DNA from: CAYNSB01 sp964399625
Lineage (GTDB): Bacteria > Planctomycetota > Phycisphaerae > Phycisphaerales > UBA1924
Direction: 5' to 3'
Assembly (NCBI GenBank): GCA_964399625.1
Contig: CAYNSB010000050.1
Coordinates: 1 to 22,823 of the forward strand
DNA: 22,823 nt
The notes beneath the pieces are model-generated. The model saw nothing but the letters and a program-made list of their open reading frames with translations. It was not told where the DNA came from and made no database searches. Every line of letters starts with the position of its first letter. Within the stretch, counting starts at the first letter, position 1. Below, piece by piece: positions 1 to 7,500 of the stretch. The translations under genes and the position numbers were made by a program.

Positions 1-555
1 GATGGTCTCGGCCCAGATGCCCGCGCCGCCATCGGAAAGCTCGTCGCGATTCACGCTCGTGATCACGATGTGCTTGAGGCGTGCGCCCTCCCACATCAGG
101 CGCAGGCTCTCGGCGACGCGCCGCGGCTCGTCTTTGTCCAGGGTCGCTGGGCGTCCGGTCTTCACGTTGCAGAAGCCGCACGCCCGCGTGCAGGTGTCGC
201 CCAGGATCATGATGGTGGCAACGCCTCGGGCCCAGCACTCGCCCATGTTCGGGCAGCCCGCCTCTTCGCAGACGGTGTGGAGGGAGTGCGTGTCGAGGAT
301 CGACTTGAGGCGTGTGTACCCCTCGCCGCCGGGCACCTTGGCGCGGAGCCACGCGGGCTTCTTCTTGATGGCGAGCTGCTGGGGGTTCGCGGCGTCGTTG
401 TTGAGGACGAGCCCCGTGAGGGAGACCAGCGGGCGATCGACTCGCTTGAGTGGATCGCCGCCCAGGGGTCGAGGGTGGCGGGCGAGCGTGCGCGCGACTC
501 CCGACGAGGCGTTCTCGCGGGCGGGCGTGTTCTCGGTCGGGACCTGATCGGACAT
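1..555 (-). CDS. lipA: Lipoyl synthase LipA, N-terminal part (runs off the window)
   Basis: Radical SAM enzyme that inserts two sulfurs into octanoyl groups on lipoyl domains of 2-oxoacid dehydrogenases and the glycine cleavage H protein. The 185 visible residues, read from the ATG at 553-555, carry both family cysteine sets: the auxiliary-cluster set C96/C101/C107 in a CEEAGCPNMGEC context and the radical SAM CxxxCxxC at C122/C126/C129 (CTRACGFC). The matching ITSVNRDELSDGGA stretch follows. The first ~65 residues are a poorly conserved, basic extension, longer than in enterobacterial LipA. The C-terminal half lies outside the window. The gene is divergent from the polysaccharide locus and not obviously related to it. 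A TAGACT hexamer lies nine bases before the ATG, so the leader would be very short, and no good Shine-Dalgarno is seen. Family identity is very secure; the exact start is moderately secure. Confidence 0.96.
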   Translation of the reverse strand, partial: MSDQVPTENTPARENASSGVARTLARHPRPLGGDPLKRVDRPLVSLTGLVLNNDAANPQQLAIKKKPAWLRAKVPGGEGYTRLKSILDTHSLHTVCEEAGCPNMGECWARGVATIMILGDTCTRACGFCNVKTGRPATLDKDEPRRVAESLRLMWEGARLKHIVITSVNRDELSDGGAGIWAETI

Positions 556-564
556 GGGCGGAGA

Positions 565-570
565 AGTCTA
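565..570 (-). promoter_or_regulatory. Candidate -10 element for lipA (TAGACT)
   Basis: On the minus strand TAGACT is followed by nine bases and then the lipA ATG, placing the transcript start about three bases before the start codon. No convincing -35 is seen 16-18 bp upstream. The same hexamer appears at two other likely promoters in the window (19512 and 21754). Inferred from pattern only. Confidence 0.4.
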
Positions 571-751
571 GACGGATCGGAGGGAAGTTTGCTCTTCGCG
601 TCTCTTGCGTGCGAACCGTGACACGATCTGGGACGTTCGGACATCGCGCGGAATCTGCCCGTCTTGCGCAGTCGGCACTCCATCCACGATGTGGCCCGCG
701 AGATGACGATCACACGGGCACCGCGGGAATTGTTCGAGTACCCTACCTGGT

Positions 752-779
752 TTGACAGGGCGTGCGGGGGCGGTAGGTT
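752..779 (+). promoter_or_regulatory. Candidate sigma-70-type promoter of the polysaccharide locus
   Basis: A perfect TTGACA at 752-757 and TAGGTT at 774-779 are separated by 16 bp. The predicted transcript start is near 786, giving a leader of about 70 nt before the TTG start at 858. The TAGGNT form of the -10 recurs at the infC promoter (22236), which supports it as a real local variant. Confidence 0.55.
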
Positions 780-857
780 TTGGCGTCCGAAGGGTGCATC
801 CCCCGAGGACCAGATCGGAACGGGCGCCGGGCCGCAGCGGCGCAAGGAGTGTCAGTC

Positions 858-2423
858 TTGAAATTCACGACGAACAAGCGTGAGGGCGGGGCGAGGTCGG
901 GCGGTGCGGCAAAGCAGGCCCTTCGCGTCGCGGGCGTGTGCGGCCTTGCGCTCGCGCTGGGCGGCTGCGAGACCGACTCGTTCCTCATGGACCCCTCGGT
1001 GATCGGACGTTGGGAGCACACGCCCACGCGGGTGCCGATCCTGACGCGCATCGCGAGCATCGAGGGTCCCGCCGACGACTTCGTGGACGTGAGCGACGTT
1101 CGCCCGGAGGACCTGATCCCCGAGGTGAGCGAGTACCGCGTGGGTCCGGGCGACCGGATGACGGTGACGGTGTACGACATCCCCGAGGAGGGCAAGCCCT
1201 TCGCGTATGAGGTCGTGGTGGACACGCGCGGCTACGTGAGCATCCCGCAGATCGGCGAGGTTGAGGTCGCGGGACGGACGTCGCGGGACGCCGAGCAGGC
1301 GATCATGAACGCGATGAAGGAGCTGGTCGCGAATCCGCTCGCGGCGGTGAAGATCGACACGCAGCGTCAGCAGCGTTTCAGCATCTTCGGCGGCGTGCAG
1401 AACTCCGGGCAGTATGGCATTCCAGCTGCGGACTACCGGCTTCTTGAGGGTCTGACCGCGGCGGGCGGATGGTCCGAGGCACCGGAGTTCATTTACATCA
1501 TCCGCCAGGTCCCGCTGACCGAGAGCAGCGGCGCCGGTCGCGTGAATCCGAAGCGCCCCGCGCCCGTTCCCAAGCCGACCAACACGCCGCCGGAGAACCT
1601 CGGCGGGCTGATCGAGGAATTGTCCAACCCCAAGGGCGAGAAGAAGCCCGAGCCGGATCGCAAGCCTGCTCCGGCGCCGAAGCCGCCGCCGGGCTCGCCG
1701 GGCATGATGCGCCCGCAGCCAGAGGCGCAGAAGCCGGCGATCGATCTCATCGACCCCAAGGCGCCCGCGGCCCCTGCGCCGGCGCCCGCCGCCGCCGCGG
1801 CGAGCAAGGACCGCTCGGACGGTTCCTGGGTGTTCCTCAATGGACAGTGGGTCAAGGTGTCGCGCCCGGGCGCGAGCGTGTCGGGCGGCGCGACGGAGGC
1901 GATGGGCGAGCGTTCGGGCGTGCCCGAGGCCCTGGTGTCTCAGCGCGTCATCCGCGTGCCCACCCAGCGCTTGGCCCAGGGCGATGCGCGGTACAACGTC
2001 GTGATCCGTCCGGGCGATGTCATCCGTGTTCCTCCCGCGCCGACGGGCACGATCTACATCGGTGGGCAGATCAGCCGCGCGGGGTCCTACAACATGCAGG
2101 ACCGCCTCACCCTCACGTCCGCGATCATCGCTGCGGGCGGGCTGTCGCAGACGGCGGTCCCCGAGCGCGTGGACATCCGACGGATGGTCGGTCCCGAGAT
2201 GCAGGGAATCGTGCGCGTGAATCTGCGTGCGATCGAGAAGGGCACGCACCCGGACATCTATCTGAAGGCGAACGACCAGATCAACATCGGCACCAACTTC
2301 TGGGCCACGCCGCTGGCGATCCTGCGGAACGGTCTGCGGATCTCCTACGGGTTTGGATTCCTGGTGGACCGCAACTTCGGCACGGACATCTTCGGCGTGC
2401 CCAAGGGCGGCATCCAGAACTGA
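858..2423 (+). CDS. Polysaccharide export outer-membrane lipoprotein (Wza-like, two SLBB regions)
   Basis: Predicted outer-membrane conduit subunit of a capsule or exopolysaccharide exporter, 521 residues. I start it at TTG 858 because AAGGAG at 844-849 lies eight bases upstream and the resulting N-terminus is a lipoprotein signal: basic residues, a hydrophobic run, then LALGGC with lipidated C37. A poly-export domain follows (YRVGPGDRMTVTVYD, roughly residues 95-170), then a first SLBB-type segment (FGGVQNSGQYGIP). A Pro/Ala/Lys-rich linker of about 130 residues (roughly 220-350) comes next, and then a second SLBB-type segment (IRPGDVIRVPP, YIGGQISRAGSYNM). The linker is much longer than in classical Wza and looks disordered. 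It is the first gene of the locus and is separated from the exosortase by 236 bp with hairpins. A Wzz/Wzc-like partner is encoded downstream. Function is assigned by family. Confidence 0.9.
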   Translation: MKFTTNKREGGARSGGAAKQALRVAGVCGLALALGGCETDSFLMDPSVIGRWEHTPTRVPILTRIASIEGPADDFVDVSDVRPEDLIPEVSEYRVGPGDRMTVTVYDIPEEGKPFAYEVVVDTRGYVSIPQIGEVEVAGRTSRDAEQAIMNAMKELVANPLAAVKIDTQRQQRFSIFGGVQNSGQYGIPAADYRLLEGLTAAGGWSEAPEFIYIIRQVPLTESSGAGRVNPKRPAPVPKPTNTPPENLGGLIEELSNPKGEKKPEPDRKPAPAPKPPPGSPGMMRPQPEAQKPAIDLIDPKAPAAPAPAPAAAAASKDRSDGSWVFLNGQWVKVSRPGASVSGGATEAMGERSGVPEALVSQRVIRVPTQRLAQGDARYNVVIRPGDVIRVPPAPTGTIYIGGQISRAGSYNMQDRLTLTSAIIAAGGLSQTAVPERVDIRRMVGPEMQGIVRVNLRAIEKGTHPDIYLKANDQINIGTNFWATPLAILRNGLRISYGFGFLVDRNFGTDIFGVPKGGIQN

Positions 2424-2449
2424 ACGCCGGCTTGAGCTTTGGCGCACGT

Positions 2450-2485
2450 CCCCTTCCAGAGCCCGCACAAAGGCTCTGGAGGGGG
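2450..2485 (+). terminator. Strong hairpin after the export gene, possible terminator or attenuator
   Basis: Arms 2450-2463 and 2472-2485 pair over 14 bp with a single G-U wobble and an eight-base loop; the core TCCAGAGCC/GGCTCTGGA is perfect. It begins 27 bases after the export-gene stop. No T-run follows, so it is not a canonical intrinsic terminator. It could be a partial terminator, a processing or stability element, or a polarity control. Confidence 0.5.
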
Positions 2486-2571
2486 TCGCTCGCGTCCGCC
2501 GGCGGCTCGTCCGATATGATCTGAGTCAGTCGGTGTGGTGGATCGGGGAAATGGCGGGACACGCACGCACG

Positions 2572-2592
2572 CGGGCCGAACCGTTCGGCCCG
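2572..2592. repeat. Perfect 21-bp inverted repeat upstream of the exosortase gene
   Basis: Ten-base arms CGGGCCGAAC and GTTCGGCCCG flank one central C. As RNA it would form a nine-base-pair stem with a CCG triloop. As DNA it has the symmetry of a dimeric repressor or activator site. It lies 68 bp before the exosortase start and downstream of the TATGAT at 2515. Confidence 0.6.
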
Positions 2593-2659
2593 GCGTCCGT
2601 AGTAGCCCCACCCGTGCCTGCCCCGCCGCGACGTGTCGATTCCCCTCTGAGCATTCAGG

Positions 2660-3592
2660 TTGAGCACCGCTTCGAGCAAAGTTGAACGCATCGTGACGCC
2701 CCCCGGCGGGGCGTGGGTGTTCACACGGACGGGCCTGATCCGAACGGCGCTGCTCGCGCTGGCGTTCGTGGGGCTCTTCTATCGCTGGTTCCTCACACAG
2801 CACCTGAGCAGCTCGGGCGCGATGGAGGACTGGGGGCACGCGTACGTCATTCCGTTCATCAGCGGGTACATGGTCTATCGACGCCAGGGCGAGCTGCAGC
2901 GCGCGGGTGCGACGACGTTCTGGCCCGGGCTTGCGCCGCTGATGCTGGGCGTCATGGCGTACTTCTTCTGTGTCGTGGGAATCAAGAACCACATGCTGCA
3001 GGGGTTCTCGATCGTCCTGACGATCTTCGGGTTGCTGCTCCTGCTGCTGGGGCCGCGCGCGATGAGGGTGCTGTTCCTGCCCGTCGCGTTCCTCGTGTTC
3101 GGGGTGACCGTCTCCGACAAGATCATGACCCAGATCACGTTCCCGCTGCAGCTCATCGCGACGCAGGGCGGGTACCTGATCCTCAACATCATCGGCGCGA
3201 TCTTCGGGTTCTCGTGCGATGCGTCGGGCAACATGCTCAGCGTCACCACGTCCTCGGGCGAAACGCACCCGCTCAACGTCGCCGCGGCGTGCTCCGGGAT
3301 GCGCATGGTCGTTGCGTTCTGCGCTCTTGGAGCAACGACGGCGCTGCTCGCCTGCCGCGAGTGGTGGCAGCGGATTCTTGTGGTGCTGCTGGCCCCGCCG
3401 GTGGCCATTCTCATCAACGTGGTGCGCGTCGCGGTCCTTGGGCTGCTCTCGATGCGGGACGAGAATCTTGCGGCGGGTGAGGCGCACGTGCTGGTGGGCA
3501 CGATCCTGCTCGTTCCGGGGCTTGGGCTCTTCCTGGCCATCGTGTGGGCGCTCAACCGCATCGTGGAACCCGCGCCGGAGGCCTCGCCATGA
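2660..3592 (+). CDS. Exosortase (XrtA/EpsH superfamily transpeptidase)
   Basis: Polytopic inner-membrane cysteine enzyme of the exosortase/archaeosortase family, 310 residues. Family members cleave C-terminal PEP-CTERM-like sorting tails of exported proteins and probably pass them to the cell surface. The proposed catalytic residues are all present: C211 in AACSGMR (with R215), R256 in INVVRV and H276 in EAHVLVG. About eight hydrophobic segments are visible from residue ~25 to the end. The start is TTG at 2660, with only a weak AGG upstream; a GTG at 2693 is an alternative. The stop overlaps the next ATG as ATGA, so it is probably translationally coupled to the EpsI-like gene. I cannot assign an exosortase subclass from sequence alone, and no substrate with a sorting tail lies in the window. 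Confidence 0.93.
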   Translation: MSTASSKVERIVTPPGGAWVFTRTGLIRTALLALAFVGLFYRWFLTQHLSSSGAMEDWGHAYVIPFISGYMVYRRQGELQRAGATTFWPGLAPLMLGVMAYFFCVVGIKNHMLQGFSIVLTIFGLLLLLLGPRAMRVLFLPVAFLVFGVTVSDKIMTQITFPLQLIATQGGYLILNIIGAIFGFSCDASGNMLSVTTSSGETHPLNVAAACSGMRMVVAFCALGATTALLACREWWQRILVVLLAPPVAILINVVRVAVLGLLSMRDENLAAGEAHVLVGTILLVPGLGLFLAIVWALNRIVEPAPEASP

Positions 3593-4488
3593 GCGCGCGC
3601 TCCTCGACGGCTTCGTTCCTTGTGGGCCTGGGCGTGCTCGCGGCCGCGGCGCTCGGGTTCAACTTCGCGATCGCACGGTACAACATCTACCTCAAGAAGC
3701 TCCCGATCTTCCCGGAGCCCGTCGGCGGCGAGGAGCGCCTGCTCCGGGGGCTGCCCACCGAGACGGAGCACTGGCGCCGCGAGGGCAAGGACCGCCTCGA
3801 GTCCGCGGAAGAGGAAGAGGTCCTGGGCACGACCAACTACGTGTCACGCACGTACGTCCAGAAGGATCCGCCGCCCGGCAAGGCGCCGCAGGTGATCCAG
3901 TTCCACGCGGCGTACTACACCGGCATGATCGACACGGTGCCGCACGTGCCCGAGCGCTGCCTGACCGGCGGCGGCTGGAGCCTCGTGGGTGGACCGTGGA
4001 CGCTCCCCGTGCCATTGGATCCCGCCAACCTGCGCCCCGCCGAGGATGCGGTGCCCGGCATCGATGCCCAGCTCATGACGGTGCGCCTGAGCAATCGCTG
4101 GTCTACCGCGGGCGGGGGACGTCGCGTCCACCTTCCCATGGACGTGACCGCCGAGAAGCCGCTCAAGCTGCGGATCAGCGAGTACTCGCTCCCGGGGTCC
4201 AAGAACAAGATGTACGCGGGGTACTTCTTCGTCGCCAACGGCGGATGGACTCCTTGGGCCGAGGGAGTTCGTCTGCTCGCCTTCGATCTCCGCAACGACT
4301 ACGCGTACTACCTGAAGGTGCAGGTGGCGAGCGCGAGCGTGGAGTCTCCCGAGGAATTGACCCGGGTCGCGTCGAGCCTGCTCGACGACCTGATGGGTGA
4401 GATCATGACGTGCGTGCCCGACTGGACCCGCGTGCAGCGCGGAGAGTGGCCCCCCGACAACCCGAAGCGCGGCGCTCGCCGCGAGTGA
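3589..4488 (+). CDS. EpsI-like exosortase-associated protein
   Basis: A 299-residue protein of the EpsI (DUF3485) type, which accompanies exosortases either as a separate gene or as a C-terminal fusion. It has one N-terminal membrane segment (about residues 8-26) and an otherwise extracytoplasmic body. The family signature is present as HVPERC (H119, E122, C124) followed by GGGW, preceded by a Q-F-H-A-A-Y-Y-T-G stretch. It starts at ATG 3589, overlapping the exosortase stop by four bases. Its biochemical role is not established; the conserved His-Cys motif and coupling to the exosortase suggest it assists processing or polymer attachment. Here it is a separate gene, not fused. Confidence 0.87.
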   Translation: MSARSSTASFLVGLGVLAAAALGFNFAIARYNIYLKKLPIFPEPVGGEERLLRGLPTETEHWRREGKDRLESAEEEEVLGTTNYVSRTYVQKDPPPGKAPQVIQFHAAYYTGMIDTVPHVPERCLTGGGWSLVGGPWTLPVPLDPANLRPAEDAVPGIDAQLMTVRLSNRWSTAGGGRRVHLPMDVTAEKPLKLRISEYSLPGSKNKMYAGYFFVANGGWTPWAEGVRLLAFDLRNDYAYYLKVQVASASVESPEELTRVASSLLDDLMGEIMTCVPDWTRVQRGEWPPDNPKRGARRE

Positions 4489-4530
4489 ACAATGGGCACC
4501 CGGCACCGTCCGGGTGTTGCGAGGACATCC

Positions 4531-7500
4531 ATGCCTTCGAAGGTGAACAAGAAGTTTGTGGTGCTGCTGACGGCGGGCGTGCTCGCGGCGTTCGTCGGCG
4601 TGGCGGGCGTCTACCTCTTCATCAAGTCGCGCTCGGGCGAGTGGAACGCGTCCAAGGGCGAGGCCGCGATGGCCAAGGGCGAGTACGACAAGGCCGACTC
4701 GTTCTACTCCCGCGCCGTGGCGAAGGACCCCACGAACGTGGCGTGGCTCAAGCGCTGGCGTGAGGCCCGCGAGAAGCGGATCCCCGACCTCTCCGTGAAG
4801 TACCGCGAGGACTTCGGGATGCTGATGCGGATCTACCAGCAGCTCGCGACGGCGCAACGAACGAACGTGGAGGCCCACCGCGAGGCTCTCGAGCAGCAGT
4901 ACATGCAGGCGCTGGACTTTGGCGTGGTGCGGGACATCTGGGCGCAGCTGGCCGATCAGGCCGACGCGTCGCTGAAGTTCTTCTCCAGCGAGCAGCCGCT
5001 GGCCCTGCGTCGGTATCGGGCGCTGGGCGTCTCCGCGCTGGCCCAGATCGACCCCTCGCTCGATCCCAAGCGCCGCGCCGAGTGCCTCCAGGACCTTGAG
5101 GACGTCGTCAAGGCCGATCCCAAGGACGTTCCGGCGGCCCGAGCGCTGGCGCAGGTGCACCTGGCGCTCGCGGAAGAGGCGCGTGGGCGCAGCGATTCGG
5201 CGAGCGAGACCCGCGAGCGTGAGACGGCGGCGCGCGTCATCGACGCGATGCTCGCCGCGGACCCCAAGAACCCCGAGGCGAATCTGGTCGCGCTCTTCTC
5301 GCGCCTTGCCGAGGGGGACCGTCTGGCCGAGGGCGTCCGCAACGTCGCCCAGCAGAACGCGTCCCGCCAGCAGCGACGCGAGCAGCTCCGCCCGGAGCTC
5401 GATCGGATCGTCGCGTTGATGCTCGCGACCGACCCCGCGCGGATCACGCCGGCAATGGTGAGCACGCTCTCGGTCATCGCCCCGGCCATCAAGGAGAAGG
5501 ACGGGCCGCCGCTCGTGCAGAAGGTCATCGACCACGCGCTGACCGCGGCCCCCAACTCGGCGTTGCTCCTGATGCTCAAGGCTCAGTCGCTGGAGCAGCA
5601 GCAGAATCTCGCCGACGCGCTGGCGGTGCACGCCAAGGTCGCCGCGCTGCCCAACCTTCCGCTGAGCTGGGAGGGCATGCGTCTGTGGGAACTGCGGCGC
5701 CGGGCGCTGTTTGCTCAGGCGAACGTCGCGACGACCCAGGCGCTCACGGGCAAGGACGACACCGAGCGCGACGCGAAGCTCGCCAAGGCGCGAGAGATGC
5801 GTCAGGAGCTGCTCAAGGCCGTGCCCGAGGGCTCGTCCATGCTCATGCTCGTGGACGCGAAGATCGCGATGGCCGAGAAGAAGTACGACCGCGTGGAGGA
5901 GCTTCTCGCCAAGGTGCTTGCCTCGCCCGGCGACGTCGCCGAGCAGGTGCCCCAGGCGCTCGTGCTGGTCGCCAACGTCAGCCTGCAGCCCGCGGTGAAC
6001 AAGCCCGGCTACGCGATCAAGTATCTCAAGCAGTACGACGAGATTCGTCCCGGCGCGCCGGCGATCCGTCTGCAGATCGCCAATACCTATGCGCAGATCA
6101 ATGAGTATGACAACGCGGACCTTTGGGTTCGCAAGGTCCTCGATGCCGACCCCAAGAACGCCGAGGCGGCGCAGGCGTTCGTTATCATCACCGCGCTGCG
6201 GACCGGCAAGGTGAGTGACATCGCCGATCCGCTGCTGCGCGCGCAGGTCGAAGCTCGGCGACTGGAGATGGGCGATGCGAACAAGCCGGGCGACTCCGCC
6301 GCGGCGGTCGCTCTGCTCGAATCGCGGCTGGAGTCCCTGAGCTACGACCCGCGCGTGGTCAATCCCGTCATCCAGTATTACCTGCGGAAGAACGATGGGG
6401 CGCACGTCGTGCCCATCCTTGAGAAGGCGATCAAGGCCCAGCCCACGAACACGGATTACAAGAATTACCTCGAGGTCGCCAAGGCCGGGCAAGATACCGC
6501 GCAGTTGCAGAAGATCGTCGAGCAGCGCACGGACCGCCCCGAGTGGCAGCGTGCGCTGATCAAGTCCCAGCTGCTGGCTCGCGCCGGGAGCAAGGCCGAG
6601 AGCGATGCGGAGTTCGATCGTGCCCTCAAGCTCGCGCCCGAGGAGCCCGGGATGATCTTTGCCGCGTTCGACCGGGCGCTGGCGCGCAAGAACTTCGAGG
6701 ATGCCGAGCGGTTTGCGCAGGTCGGCACCAAGGTGAACGCCGACGGGGCGCAGGGCGACACGTTCGCGGCTCGCATCGCGATGACCAAGGGGAACCTTTC
6801 CCAGGCCGGGGAGATCCTCCAGCGGGCCGTGGCGCGCGGATCGGCGAACGTGGGCGTCCAGCGGACGCTGGGCCTCGTGCAGCTTGAGATGGGCAAGGGC
6901 CCCGAGGCGATCCGCTCGATGCAGACGGCGCTGGAAGCGAACCCCGCCGACGTGCTCACGGTGCGGATGCTCATCGAGGCGTACGCACGCCTGGACAAGC
7001 TGAGCGATGCGCTCCAGCTCGCACGCCAGAAGAAGGACTCGTGCTCGTCGGATCCGGACTTCGTCCAGCAGTGGCTGTCGCTGGAGACTCGCCTGGGCGA
7101 CCCGACGGTGGCTCGCGTGCGCCGCGAGCAGATGGCCAAGCAGAACCCCGACGATGCGAACAACCTTGGTGCGCTCGCGGAGCTGCTGATCCAGGACCGC
7201 AAGTGGAGCGAGGCCAAGGAGTGCATCGAGAAGATCCGGAACCTGAAGGATGTTTCGGGGCTGCAGATCGCGGCGCTCGAGGCGCGCTGGCACGCCGACC
7301 AGGCGGACATGCGCTCGGCCGTCGGCGTGTACATGGCGTACCTGAACTCGCTGAAGGAGGATCAGAAGGCTCAGAAGCGCGACGCGTACCTCGCGATGGG
7401 GCAGTTTCTCCTGGACCACAACGATTTGCAGCTGGGCATCAAGGGCCTGAAGGAAGCGGCCCGCTTCCAGGAGCCGGGGGTGTTCGAGGTCGAGCGCTTC

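Larger units (their letters stand above)
556..857. other. Divergent intergenic region between lipA and the polysaccharide locus
   Basis: About 300 bp with no convincing gene. It holds the lipA -10 candidate near its left end and a sigma-70-like promoter for the export gene near its right end. An in-frame ATG at 780 would extend the export protein by 26 residues, but the added peptide would put basic, non-hydrophobic sequence before the signal peptide, so I treat it as leader. I see no strong repeat or terminator here. Confidence 0.6.
2424..2659 (+). other. Structured gap between export gene and exosortase
   Basis: This 236-bp gap interrupts an otherwise tightly packed gene series. It contains a 14-bp-stem hairpin (2450-2485) and a 21-bp inverted repeat (2572-2592). 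A TATGAT hexamer at 2515-2520 could be a -10 element for a second transcript, but no -35 is recognisable at 16-18 bp. I see no credible gene in it. Confidence 0.5.

Noticed and set aside
780..857. Upstream ATG start for the export lipoprotein
   Set aside because: It would place 26 polar residues before the lipoprotein signal and has no ribosome site; TTG 858 has AAGGAG at the right distance.
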